Below are positions 25,551 to 37,565 of a stretch of DNA of 64,000 nucleotides, one piece after another (the stretch's first letter is position 1; the number at the start of each line of letters is the position of its first letter). The stretch comes from Saccopteryx bilineata. Its lineage: Eukaryota > Chordata > Mammalia > Chiroptera > Emballonuridae. The stretch covers positions 186,095,140 through 186,159,139 of the forward strand of contig NC_089493.1 in assembly GCF_036850765.1 (NCBI RefSeq), in the 5' to 3' direction. The notes beneath the pieces are model-generated. The model saw nothing but the letters and a program-made list of their open reading frames with translations, did not search any database and was not told the DNA's origin. The position numbers and the translations under genes are program-made.

Positions 25551-26165
25551 ATAAACATTCTTTTCTAAGGTTTTTAGTTAAACTCTATTTTCTTTGCTCT
25601 GTATGTCAAGTGGTCCCAGGCACCCTTTCAGAGAATTCTAGGAACTAGCTGAATTATGAGTAGGTGACCTAGTTGTCCTTGTACGCCAGGAAGCTCCTGC
25701 ATTCTTCTCTTTCCATTCTCTACAGAAAAGAGGGGCTAAGAAGCCTGACTTTTCCTCTGTAAAATGTCATTGCTAATACTAAGTTTACAGTTTCTTGGTA
25801 CCTTATCACACATTATTGAGGAAAGACACATCATCTCCCAGAAGTCTAAACCCAGTTCTCTCTGCAGCTCTGGGAGGGGCCACTGGTCATCTGGTCAAAT
25901 ACTGGCTAGAGGCACTGGAGCATGTGAAACAAAAACATACCAGCTTTTAAAGAAGCATCATACTCAGGGAGCTCCACTAAGGAATTGAGAAAGACTGAAG
26001 AGAGGGAGATTTATACTCCCTGTTCATTCATACACAGGAGTTAGGCCATCAGCAGGCTGGCTTGTGTATTTATGTGCATGACATAATGTTACTCCCCCTT
26101 TTTTCTTGCTGGATCATCTGTATTTAAATTGACGTATAATCATGAGAAAACATCCATTTCTGATG
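25551..26165. other. Unique DNA
   Basis: Spacer between two solo LTRs of opposite orientation. No gene or repeat is recognised. Confidence 0.4.
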
Positions 26166-26170
26166 ATTGC

Positions 26171-26868
26171 TGTGAAGCCAGTAGATACGACCACCATCAC
26201 AGCCGGCTGGCCCATGCAGATTCGCATTTGATTCGGACAGATGGTAATGAAACAACGGCGCCAAGAACTGGTGGACCATTACCTTTAATCCTAGCTCGCA
26301 CCCAGTGGGCAAGAAATACACACAGTGGGAAAACACTTCCCTTTCCATTCAGGGCTCCCAAAGCCACTGACTCATCCAAGTTTCCTAGAATCAAAGGTTT
26401 CTACCTCACTAGCCTTATTCACCTCTGTTCCCCATCTCCTTCTCTCTGCACAAACTCTGCACAAACTGGCTTCTCCTTTAACACTCCGCCATCTTGGCTG
26501 TTTCTCTCCTCCACGAGGCCTTTCTCTGCTCTCCTCTTGGATGGGCTCCTCTGTCCCATTTTATAGTATAGAAATCAAAACCTTTAATCCAATATACAAA
26601 CAAGGAAGTCTCTGATACAAAGTCACTTATCTGAGGCATAATGGGATTCCTCATGAGAGTGCACCACCCCACATCATGCAATAATCAAGGGTGTGGGGAA
26701 AAGCTTAGTTTTGAAAAGATCTTAGTATTAAAAGGGTGGGAAAGGCTTAGTTTTAAAACTAAGCCTTAGGCTATAATGACCTGACCTGTTTACAGCCTGT
26801 TCCCCACACTCAAGGAAAACTATAAACGAGCAAACATGTATCATATTTACCAACTTATTTGACCAACA
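26171..26868 (-). mobile_element. Solo LTR copy B
   Basis: The minus-strand start is TGTTGGTCAAATAAGTTGG (26,868 leftward) and the end is at 26,171. Full-length similarity to copy C is high, including a shared stretch (CTAAGATCTTTTCAAAAC) absent from copies A and D. The flanks ATTGC / GTTGA match only at three central bases, so the duplication is not clean. Confidence 0.88.
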
Positions 26869-26873
26869 GTTGA

Positions 26874-29044
26874 GCTGGTTGAAGCACTCAAGACTGGAAA
26901 CACCGCACAACTGGTCTCAAATTCAGAAGGGTCGTTTTGTGTATGTCCCTTCTTTAACCATGTTCCAGTTCGAAACTGCTACTGAAAACGTTTAAAAAAT
27001 AAGATTTACAATTTCTTGTCGAACCTTTTTTCAAGTGTGTCTGACTGTCGTAATTGAAAGCTTAGCCTCAAATGCTTTCTCTGACTTCTTCAAATGGCTT
27101 TGTTGAGTCTCTCTGCCTCCCGAGTAGTTCCTTAGAAAACGCATCTGCCAGAAGATATTCCTGTGGGGAGGTACTGCCCAGTCAGAAAAAAACACGCGCA
27201 CACACACACGCACACACACACTACTAAACATTAGAGGCATTTTTACTGCTGACACCCCAGAGGCAGCATTCCTATCTCTAAATCTGTAACACGAGCAAAT
27301 TAATCTGATTTACATGTCATTTGAGCAGAGAATGGATTTGGAAAGCTCTGAATCATCTCAAGTGAAAATTAGATTAGCACCACCCTTAAAGGGTGGCCTA
27401 TGGAAGAGAGGAGAAGGTATGTTTAAATAACTTTCAATGTGAAAGAATAAAAGTAGGGGAAACTGCACAGCTCTTCCTTTAAATAAAAAAGTCACCATGG
27501 TTCTATCACGATGATCTAATGCATTATAAAAGTGTACGGCCTAACTTGATAAAGGAACGGGATTTAGAAGTCTGTCTTTTCTGGAACAGATATAACTTTC
27601 GAACTTAAATACTCTCATGGATCTATAACAGCCATGAAAATCCTCACTGGTCACTGTTCCTGGAGCCTGGACTCAGCCACGGATGTGGGTGACTGATGAA
27701 ACCCCCCGTTTCACCTTGTGCTCCGCTTGCCGACATGTTTAATTTACGGGGAGCCCCTGGGGGCGTAGTGACTGCATTTGCCAAAGACACACTTCTCCGG
27801 GACAGCCTGTCTTTTATCAATGCTATCACGTAAGAAAGTGGCATGACTGTTGTATCGATATTTTATATAAGCATAGGTCTCACCTAAGTGACAAAAAGCA
27901 CTTGAATCTCCTGAGCTTCATTTTTATTTATCTCAGGAATGCTTAGTATTACACTGAGTTGCAAATGGGATTTATTTTTTTATTTAGACATAAGTGTCTC
28001 TTAAGAAAAGGCAAATCACCTTTCACCTGTATTCCAGATGGACTCCCTTCATGGATAGCACCCCCCTACCTCACCCCACCTAAAATTAAAGGTGTGGTAT
28101 ACCAAGCGAAGGACAATCTGCCTTGTAAACAAAAAGAAATTCAGTAATTCAAACAAACAAAGAGTAAACATGGGCTCAGGTCTCCCAGTAGATTTGCTCG
28201 GAGAGAAACCCTGAAAGGGGAAGTCCTCTTCCTTTGATGACCTGGACTCAGAGGTCATGCAGTGTCATTGGGCTTTATTTTATTGTTGAAGGCGTTCACA
28301 AGGTTTGGCCCAGCTTGAAGGAGAGAGAAAACAGGCTCCCCCTTCTGATAGGGGAGGTCAGAGTTAACATTACAGAATGCACGTGGGATGGGTTCTATGT
28401 TGGTTCAGCCTGTTTTGAAAAAGGCCCATCTGCCTGCCACCCCATGGCTCCCAGCTTGGGAAATTTAAGCCCTCACCTTCCTCTTTGGCTGTCAGCCTTG
28501 TGCGGTGAGCAGCCTCGGAATCACTTATATGTGATGACTTCGCCTAGGAGGTCAGCAAGGCCTTTGTTGGGTACCCATTTTCCTACTCTTTAGCCACATC
28601 ATTTAGGAACGTTACTTGAAATTTCCCAAATCTAAATTTTTATTCAGTATTACAGTGAAGGTAAAATGGGAGGACCATGTTTAATGTGAAGAGCGCAATG
28701 CTCAGTATAGATTTCCTCTTACCCTGTATGTATAAATCTGTCAGGTAGAACCATATGACATTGTCATCTTTGAACTTAAAAGTGGTAAAAATATTATCAA
28801 TTCCATATGGTTCAGCCCAATATGTTTTAATGAATATATTTTTTGGAAAACATTTTATTCTGTTAAATCATAAAATATTCTCAAATTGCAAAGAAAATGT
28901 GTCTTAATGGTTTTAGATAGAGATTACCTACAGACTTAAGTAATACGAGAAAATAAAACTGTGGTTGGGGGACTTGTCCATTTGACTTTTAGTTCCCCAA
29001 ATCCATTCCTATTATAAGATGATCCATAATTCAGAAACATATGA
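26874..29044. other. Unique DNA between inverted LTRs B and C
   Basis: About 2.2 kb. A (CA)n-type tract lies at 27,190-27,222. Reading frames at 28,234-28,593 and elsewhere show no recognisable domain. No gene is supported. Confidence 0.4.
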
Positions 29045-29049
29045 AAGCC

Positions 29050-29746
29050 TGATGGTCAAATAATTTTGTAAATATGATACATATGTTTGCTCCCTTATAG
29101 TTTGCATTGTGTGTGGGGGACAGGTGTAAGCAGGCAGGGTCATTATAGCCTAAGGCTTAGTTTTAAAACTAAGCCTTTCCCACCCTTTTAATACTAAGAT
29201 CTTTTCAAAACTAAGCTTTTCCCCACATCCTTGACTATTGCATGATGTGGGGTAGTGCACTCTCATGAGGAATCCCATTATGCCTCAGATAAGTGACTTT
29301 GTATCAGAGACTTCCTTGTTTGTATATTGGATTAAAGGTTTTGATTTCTATACTATAAAATGGGACAGAGGAGCCCATGCAGGAGGAAAGCAGAGAAAGG
29401 CCTCGTGGAGGAGAGAAACAGCCAAGATGGCGGAGTGTTAAAGAAGAAGCCAGTTTGTGCAGAGTTTGTGCAGGGAGAAGGAGATGGGGAACAGAGGTGA
29501 CTAAGGCTAGTGAGGTAGAAACCTTTGATTCTAGGAAACTTGGATGAGTCAGTGGCTTTGGGAGCCCTGAATGGAAAAGAAAGTGTTTCCCACTGTGTGT
29601 ATTTCTTGCCCACCGGGTGCAAGCTAGGATAAAGATGATGGCCCACCAGTTCTTGGGGCCGTTGTTTCATTACCATCTGTCCGAATCAAATGCAAACCTG
29701 CATGGGCCAGGCAGCTGTGATGGTGGCCGTGGCTACTGGCTTTACA
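29050..29746 (+). mobile_element. Solo LTR copy C
   Basis: It starts TGATGGTCAAATAATTTTG and ends GGCTACTGGCTTTACA. The 5-bp flanks are AAGCC / GAGCC, one mismatch. TATA-like CTATAAAATGGGAC lies at about 29,353. It is nearly identical in structure to copy B but in opposite orientation. Confidence 0.9.
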
Positions 29747-29904
29747 GAGCCTCTTCTATTACTGGGATATTTTTGAATTGAGCTAAAATTGCTAGATGTT
29801 GGCTAGCTAAAGGGAGATCATACATTTACAACTTTTTTTTTGTCATTACCCCACTGCCCCAAACTTAAGAATTTTCCGAATAGCTTACTCTTTGCTTTAT
29901 TAAA

Positions 29905-30285
29905 ATTTTTTGTTTGTTTGTTTTTTGCATTTTTCCAAAGCCAGAAATGGGGAGGCAGTCAGACAGACTCCCGCATGCGCCCGACCGGGATCCACCCGGC
30001 ATGCCCACTAGGGGGTGATGCTCTTCCCCTCTGGGGCGTCGCTCTGTTGCATCCAGAGCCATTCTAGCGCCTGAGGCAGAGGCCACAGAGCCATCCTCAG
30101 CGCCAGGCCATCTTTGCTCCAATGGAGCCTCGGCTGCGGGAGGGGAAGAGAGAGACAGAGAGGAAGGAGAAGGGGAGGGGTAGAGAAGCAAACGGGCGCC
30201 TCTGCTGTGTGCCCTGGCCGGGAATTGAAACCGGGACTCCTGCACGCTAGGCCGACGCTCTGCCACTGAGCCAACCGGCCAGGGA
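29905..30285 (-). mobile_element. tRNA-derived SINE (Rhin/VES type), young-looking
   Basis: The antisense tRNA head, with both promoter boxes recognisable (GGGAATTGAAACCGGGAC and GCTCTGCCACTGAGCC), is at the right. The body includes GCATGCGCCCGACCGGGATC. A duplication TGCTTTATTAAA flanks it (29893-29904, 30286-30297). Reading frames of 88 and 133 codons across it are SINE sequence. Confidence 0.92.
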
Positions 30286-30297
30286 TGCTTTATTAAA

Positions 30298-33043
30298 GTT
30301 TAATGACTCTGTACATTCTTTTGAGATCTGCTCTTCAATACTTATAAGGCCTACTGTTAATTTCTTTTTCCCCATTCTGTACATCAAGATTAGAATTCAC
30401 ATCTTCGGAAGTGACAGACCAGCTCATGAATTCTTTGCATCTTCTTGGCTATTTATCCAGTTCTGCACAGAATGATTCACAGTGATTGAGGTTTTCAGCG
30501 TTAGCAGTTTGTCATCTCAGCACATTATACATTTAACTTCCCATCGATCCAAAGTGTTTGGATAATGAAGCTTTCCCAAAGCTTTGGCCATGTCAAAGCC
30601 ATGTTACAAAGAAAGGTGTAGAATTCACATCATATTAAAGGCAAGAAGTTACTCCCTCCTGAAAGCCTTTTTTTTTATAAGAGCAAGGGAAGAAATTAAA
30701 TGTTAAGTTCATTAAGTTACTTTCTACAGAAAGGGATAAGTAAGAAAAAAAAAGAAAATATGGAAAACATGAAAAATAATCTGATATTTTATTCTTACCT
30801 GCCATGTTGGCTTGTTTCAATTTTATTGAGATAGTATTAATTATTTAAAGGGCCATGTTTTGTTGTTGCTTGGTTATGGTGACATCATCAGTGAACAAAA
30901 GAAATGCCAAATGAATCACATTATGTACTTAGGGAAGACCAAATCCCCATGAAAGATTAGAATCCATTATGGTCAGTCCTTGGTGACATTTGTCTAATCT
31001 GTAGTTCTCTCACTTAGCACTCTTTTCCCACAAAGTATTCTCAACAATTAGATAAGCAGACTGAACAGTAATTATTTTAGTCATATGCATTTAGGATGAT
31101 CAGATATTTGAGCTTACCCAGAAAGTTCTAGTTTACTCCCAGTCTCCCTTCAGCATATCTGATTATTATTACCCTCTTTCGCTTTCAAAACTATCCCTGA
31201 ATGGACAATAATGAATAAAATGCCCTTCTTCTTGACAATTACATTATGTTCTTCTTTCTTTGGAACAGAGAAAGAGAGATTCATTCATAACCAAACTAGA
31301 TTAGAGGCTTCCAATGAAATGGATTGCTGTGTCGCTAATGGAGAATCATTAAAATACATTTACCCTAAGGAGAAAGAAGTTATACTACTTGTTACAGTCC
31401 ACTCAACAATTAGTATTGGAGGGACAAGGGGTAATGTTTTCATTGCTTTGACACTACTAAGATAAAATTAATGAGTAATACAAATTCTAGTTAGTTGTTG
31501 AAGTCAGACCTTTCAGTTGAATCTTATCCTCTCTTTTAACTACTGATTGGATATATCTATCCTCTCTCAAATTACCCTGGCCAGTGACCTTTAATCTGTT
31601 TTTGAAATTTTTCAGTCATATGAAATGTACTAGTTCTGGAGTTCCCTTGGATGTCTCTGTTAATACATGTTTTTGTGTATGTTATGTGTAAATCTATCTC
31701 CCCATAACATTTATTCTTTATTCCAAATTCTATTCTAGTTTCTTTCTGATAAAACAATCCTTAGAAGTTTAAAGTATTCAGTCATATCCTTTAGTCCTTA
31801 CTTGTCTTTGTTAAACATCTCTTTATGGCTTTTTGTTGTTGTTGTTCCCATCATTGCATTTTTTTTTCAGCGCCTCTGGCTGAGAATCAGTTTGTGAAAG
31901 CTTTTCCTGTGTGGTACTCAGATCTATAGATGGTTTGATAAAGTTTAGGTGATATGTTTGTTCCCTCCAGGTAGCAAAGTCAGTGTGATATATAAAAAAT
32001 TGTTACTAGAGAACACAGCTTTCATACTTACTATAGTTTAGCTACTATGCTGAGAATTTTATATTAATTCTTAGTCAATGTTAATACTAAGAGGTTGTTA
32101 CAGCAATTTCCCTATTGTTCAAAAATGAAAATTGAAGTCAGGGAAATTTTCAATAAAATTCCAAAGATTACTCACATAAGAAGTTAAATAAAAATATAGG
32201 ACTTACATTTATAAAGTTTGGCCTGATTTCAAAGCCCAGACTCTTAACCATCCTAAAGTTATAACACGCTTTTCTCAGACTGAATATATTCCCATTAAAT
32301 TTCTTATTATTAGAATCATTGAGTTTGTTTTTCTTTTGGATCTTGTTAAGCTTTTTATTTAAATTCTCTCATCCTGTATATTGGTTATCTTAGGTAGCTT
32401 TTTATCACCTGTTTATGTCTTTAGTTTACAGCCAATGTCCTTATCCAAATCCTCGTGAAAATATGCAATAGCTCAGGGCTAGAGAGTCTCTAGTCAAACA
32501 CAGACTCTACTGAGAGATTTTCCTGGTTGATAAACATTTTTATATATGTACCAATTTGTATTTAATCACATAGACTTAAGTATAGAAATCTGGCCTATAT
32601 GTTTTCCTATTTATTTCAAAGACATTATTTTGAAAACTTTAATAGAGCCCTTAATCATTATTGATACTGAATTTGATGATCAGATGAGTAATTGTTATGT
32701 TCACGCCTCCATTCATCTACTCACTGTACAAAAAAAATAAACAAATAAGCAAACAAGCTAACAAACCAGACAAGAAATAATTACTATTGCTTAGTGATAA
32801 GAACATTGAATGTCTTTCATTTGCTGGTTGTTTATCCTTGGGCAAGTTGTCTCTCTAAATCTCAAGTTTCTTATACAATGGAGATAAAGAATTTTTTTGT
32901 GGCTGAAATGCAGGGGATAGGAGGGGATTTAAGGAAGATAATGATGGAATGCTGCTCTCTGATGTTATCAGGAGTCTGTCCTTGAATATTTTAAGCAAAC
33001 AGTTTAAATGACATGGTCTATATTTTTCAAAGTTACCTCTGTA
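30298..33043. other. AT-rich unique DNA with MIR-like traces
   Basis: Two weak MIR resemblances: 32,040-32,250 (minus) and 32,790-32,890 (plus, CTTGGGCAAGTTGTCTCTC). No gene is recognised. Confidence 0.4.
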
Positions 33044-33869
33044 CTGGTGGTTCTCAAGCTTAAGCAGCCAGAAACATCTGGCTAATGTTAGAAGATAGCA
33101 TTTGTGACTCCGTAGGTGTGGTACAGAGGCAAAAATTTGCATTTCTACCAGGTTTCCAGCTGTTTCTGATGCTGCTGTTTGGGGCACTGTAAAGCCAGTA
33201 GCCAAGGCCAGGGCCACCATCAGAACAGCCTGGCCCATGCAGGTTCGCATTGGATTCGGACAGTCGGTAAAGAAACAGCGGAGCCAAAAGCAGATGGGCT
33301 GTCATCTTTAATTCTAGCTTGCACCCGGCAGGCAAGTAAAAATACACACTGGGCTCCAAAACCCAGTCACACTCAGTGCTCACAAAGCCACTGACTTATC
33401 CGAGTTTCCTAGAATCAAAGGTTTCTAGCTCACCAGACTTATTCACCTCTGTTCCCCATCTCCTTCCTTATCCCAAATACAAACTCTACACAAACTGGCA
33501 TCTCACTCAGCACTCCACCATCTTGGCTGCTTCTCCTGGCCTCCTCCACATGGCCTTTCTCTGCTCTCCTCTGCTCTCTCATGCTAACCTCAGGAACCAA
33601 GAGCGACAAACTCCCACTCCGTTCCCATTTTATAGTGTAGAAATCCAAACCTTTAATCCAAAATACATAATAGGGAAGTCTCTAATACAAAGTCACTTCT
33701 CTGTCCCAAAAAGGGTGGGACAGGCTTAATCCCAAAACCAAGCCTCAGGGTACAACAATTCTCAACACACATTAATATCACCTGGGCGACGGCCTCCTCC
33801 TGTTATCTTTAACAAAGTGAGCATAATACATTTTATCTGCCCAACAGGCACCATACTTGAGAACCACAG
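33044..33869 (+). mobile_element. MER5-like hAT, split by solo LTR copy D
   Basis: The left part begins CTGGTGGTTCTCAAGCTT and includes GCATTTCTACCAGGTTTCC and TCTGATGCTGCTG. The right part, beyond the LTR, is CTTGAGAACCACAG. Removing the LTR and one GGCAC copy leaves a continuous MER5-like element. Confidence 0.72.
33188..33846 (-). mobile_element. Solo LTR copy D (5-bp TSD)
   Basis: The plus-strand left end is TGTAAAGCCAGTAGCCAAGG and the right end is TCTGCCCAACA. The perfect duplication GGCAC flanks it at 33183-33187 and 33847-33851. It lies inside an older MER5-like hAT. Closest relative in the window: copy A. Confidence 0.93.
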
Positions 33870-34804
33870 GAAGGTGTGGAGACAGGTAGGAGAAGACCCT
33901 TTAAAATGGTGAGAGGGGATGAGGACCTGGACTAAGACAGTGACTGTGGGAATGGGTTCAAGGTATTGACTGGATTGGTGATTGATAAGGTATGGAAGGC
34001 AAAAGACAAGAGTCAAAGCTATGTTTAAGGTTTATAAATGGGATGAACTAATGCTGATGCCAGCAACATGGAGTAGAGGAGCAGGAGGCTTGTGTTTGTG
34101 AGACAAATTCAGTTTTGAAAAAGATGAGGTCCAGTGCACGCAGGACCTCCAGGTAGACATCTACAGGATGGAAGTAGCCATGTGGGTTGATATTGGTCTC
34201 ATTTCTAGTTTTAAGTGTGGAAGTGGGGGTAATTTCTTTTTTTACTTCAGATAACTGGGCTTTATAGGCAGAATACAGACCCTTGGTAAAGGTTAAGCAC
34301 AAACAAAATTAAATTTCCTTGCCTTTCCTTCATAAGAAATAAAGGGTTAGAGTTACTCGCCACACCACAAAGAAGGACTCAACAGCAAAACAGAATACGT
34401 TGGCCGTGGGAGGTAAGAAGGTGGGTCAGGTACTGTGGCCTGTTTATTTCTTCTGGTCAGGAGATAGACTTTCTCTCTATGGGTCACGTCAAGCTCAACT
34501 GTAGGATTATGGTGAGTTGTCACCAGCTTCCTTTAATAGAGGACCTTGTGTCTTGTCTTTAATAAGCCACTTCTTTTATTAGGTGTGGGCAGGCTTCCCA
34601 GACACAAAGCAGAAAACTCATTACTGTATAATCTATAGCAAAAAAAGTAATATTCTCACATTTTAAACATGCATTAACCTTTATTATAAAGATATCACAC
34701 TAGCCAGACTATAGACATCAAATTATAAGCTATTGCATTTTTTTTATTAAAGCTGGAAAACATTTTGATAAAAACAGTATTTTGTAAAAGTCTAAAGTGA
34801 TGTT
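33870..34804. other. Unique DNA
   Basis: No gene, RNA or mobile element is recognised. Confidence 0.4.
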
Positions 34805-34806
34805 TA

Positions 34807-35012
34807 CCGTATTTTTTGCTCCACAAGACACACTTTTCCCCCCAAAAGTAGAGGAGAAAATGCCTGTCTGTCTTATGGAGCAAAAAATATGGTATTTTAT
34901 TAAGTATTTTAATACACCCATTTTGTTCAGAACATATTTTTTTTTCTTATTTTCTCCTTAAAACCCTAGGTGTGTCTTATGGTCAGATGTGTCTATGGAG
35001 TGAAAAATACGG
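34807..35012. mobile_element. Fold-back miniature DNA transposon, TA-flanked
   Basis: Ends CCGTATTTTTTGCTCC and ...GAGTGAAAAATACGG are inverted and flanked by TA (34805-34806, 35013-35014). A third copy of the terminus, GGAGCAAAAAATATGGTA, lies inside at 34,877-34,894, making the first 88 bp a complete inverted repeat. There is no coding capacity. The superfamily is inferred from the TA flanks only. Confidence 0.75.
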
Positions 35013-35324
35013 TATATAAACAATTAGCTCTTACTCTGTCCCCTACAGAGTATACAAGGAGCCCTGCAGTGAAACGGTGAGAAATATGCCTTGGCAGCAA
35101 AGGCTCCTGACAGAGTGCCACGCATTGTATGTGGTCATGCCGCCTGGCAATTCTTGAACTCCCAGAAATGAGGGAATACTTGAATAGAGGTCCATGCTTT
35201 AGTGTGGTAGGTGGGATTATGGGAATGGTGCTATCAAGTCAAGTACAGCAGCTCACAACTTCACAGCCTCTGTGGAGGGAGGCTTGGGGGATAGGAGGTG
35301 GCAGTTGAAAAATGGAGAAAGAAA

Positions 35325-36900
35325 AGGGGGGTTCTAAGATGGCCACAGAGTAGGCAGACGCTCCAACTCCCACTTCCCAGAACCAAGGTGGATTACAACT
35401 TAAATCTGAGAACGCTCATCGTGAGAGATAAACTTTGGACTAAATTAAGAGGATTCTACAGCCAAGGACCATCAAAGAACCCACACTGAATCTGGTAGGA
35501 AAGGCGGAGACACAGAAAAGGCTGCCCCACTCTCGGGAGCGGCGCCTGGGAGGAACTTTCACAATGGGGAGGGCTGTCCAGCGAATTGTAGGTCCTTATC
35601 CCCAAAACTGGAATCCCAGCCTAGAGCCCTGGAGCCTGGAAGGGACTTACAGACTATATTTTGCTGAGAAAAAGGCCTAGGTATGGTTCGAGAGAAGGAC
35701 TCTCAGACCTAGGCTCTGTATTAAAGGAATGGCTTGGAGAGCCTCACTCACAGCCACTTTCTTGGAGCTCCAGGAGGACACCCTAACCCCTGAGCTAAGT
35801 CACTCCCCAAATTTAAAGTGAACCAGTATCACCAGCAAAGGAAAGAAAGTGCCCCGTCCACCAGAGGCTCCCCTACCCTAGCTAGAACAAAGGGACTTAG
35901 AGCCAGGCGCCATGTTAGGGACACAAATAGGGAGTGCAGAGGTCTAAGCTACACCACCCCCTGCACTACTGACTGCTTGCCAGGGTCAGCCAGGCTGGAG
36001 GCAGCAGGGCACAGCTGTGGAGGTTCTAGTAAGCATGCGCAAGCCAACCCGCAGAGCCAGGATCCGCCGTTGCCACTGGGGAAGCCCAGGCTCACACACA
36101 GCCCTGCTCGCTGAGTGGCCTGCCCTTGGTGGACACGGAGGCCTGAGAGTCAGCAGAGGAGAACATGCGCGAGCCCACCAGTGACCGCGGAAGTTGTGCC
36201 TGCTGCTGCAGGGATTCAGGCGATGCACAAACCTGCTGGGGTGCGGGAGCATCCTCAGCAACAGCAAAAGCATGGACAACCTTGACGGTAATCCGAGACA
36301 GTGTGCGCGACCCCCCGAGGTGGCCACTGAGATCTGAACCGACTGAGGCAGCCCTGGAAGCAGTCTAAATGGGCATGTGGGCACGCATGAGCCTGACCAG
36401 GGCAGCAGCAGTCATGGAAGTGGGCTGGAGCCAGCAGTACCTGAGCCCAAAAGCCCTGGGCAGCAACAGCGGAAGTAGCCTGGTATACAGACCATACAAC
36501 AGAAGCACAGGGGCCACACCCACTGGACCACTGAGACTATACCCTACTGAGTGCTGAAAAAGAACAAAAAAACAAAATAAAATAAAAGACATAAATAAAA
36601 TGTCTGGATAAAATGACACCTGAGGCTAAGGTGTACCACATTTAATACTGTACCTAATCACCAAATTACAGTACTGAGCCCAACAGGTAGCCAGCAATAA
36701 GAGAAAGAGGATTTTAGGGGAACTTGAACTTTTAAAGGAACTTCTCCCAGGTCAAGAGTAGATAAAAGCAAGCCTAGGAGTACAGCTGATATTTACAATG
36801 CCACCTGGACCCAGCAGAGGCAGCCACAAGATCTGGATAAACTATAGTTAACCACCAAAAGGTGGTTAACAACTAGTCATAGGCAGTGACCCCCACTTAT
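35325..36900 (+). promoter_or_regulatory. L1 5' UTR
   Basis: About 1.6 kb, more GC-rich than its surroundings and with scattered CpG. It lies directly upstream of ORF1. In the L1 family this region holds the internal Pol II promoter. The phrase AGATGGCC at the start is the recognisable part (YY1-type site). Confidence 0.6.
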
Positions 36901-37096
36901 CTGCACCAGGCCATGGCCAAGGAAGTCCAGGGCAACACAGACAAAATAGGAAGACAGAGAAGTAGTGCAATCCAAATGAATCAACAAGAGGAACCCCCAG
37001 AAAATGAACTAAGTGAGATGGAAATAGCAAACTACCAGATTCAGAGTTTAAAATAATGATTATTAGAATGCTGAAAGATCTTAGTGGATCTTTACA

Positions 37097-37447
37097 GTGG
37101 ATAAACACAGTGAGCACATAAATAAGGAGATAACAACCATCAAAAAGGACATTGAAATAATAAAGAAGAACCAGTCAGAAATGACAAATACAATATTAGA
37201 AATGAAGACTACACTAAAAGCAATTACAAGCAGGCTGGATGAAGCAGAGGATAAAATCAACAATTTAGAAGAGAAAATAAACAAAAACATGGAAGCAGAG
37301 CAGCAAAAAGAAAAGACACTGAAAAAAATTGAGGACACTCTAAGAGAGCTCTGTGACAACCTAAAGAGAAACAACATCCGCATCATAGGAGTTCCTGAAG
37401 AAGAAGAGAAAGAACAAGGGATAGAGACCTTTTTAATCAACTCATAG
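37097..37447 (+). pseudogene. L1 ORF1p remnant (coiled coil and start of RRM)
   Basis: The frame encodes a K/E-rich coiled coil (ILEMKTTLKAITSRLDEAED, then LEEKINKNMEAEQQ) followed by NNIRIIGVPEEEE, the start of the ORF1p RNA-recognition domain. ORF1p is an RNA-binding chaperone that trimerises through this coiled coil and coats L1 RNA. Upstream codons (around 36,960-37,060) are in another frame. The frame stops at LINS, and the rest of the RRM and the C-terminal domain are missing because the sequence jumps into ORF2 near 37,565. It is about one third of normal length and non-functional. Confidence 0.87.
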
Positions 37448-37565
37448 CTGAAAATTTTCCTAAATTGATGCATGAAAAGTCACAGAAGTTCAAGAATCAC
37501 AGAGAATTCCATTAAAGAGAAACCCAAAGAAATCCATACCAAGACACATCCAGGGAAGCTGTGTG

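Noticed and set aside
28234..28593. 119-codon frame as a gene
   Set aside because: No domain, no splice context, overlapped by antisense frames; consistent with chance.
29865..30274. Reading frames of 88 and 133 codons
   Set aside because: They lie within a tRNA-derived SINE with a 12-bp target duplication; low-complexity S/L/P-rich translation.
37097..37447. Host coiled-coil protein
   Set aside because: Sequence order and position inside an L1 identify it as ORF1p.
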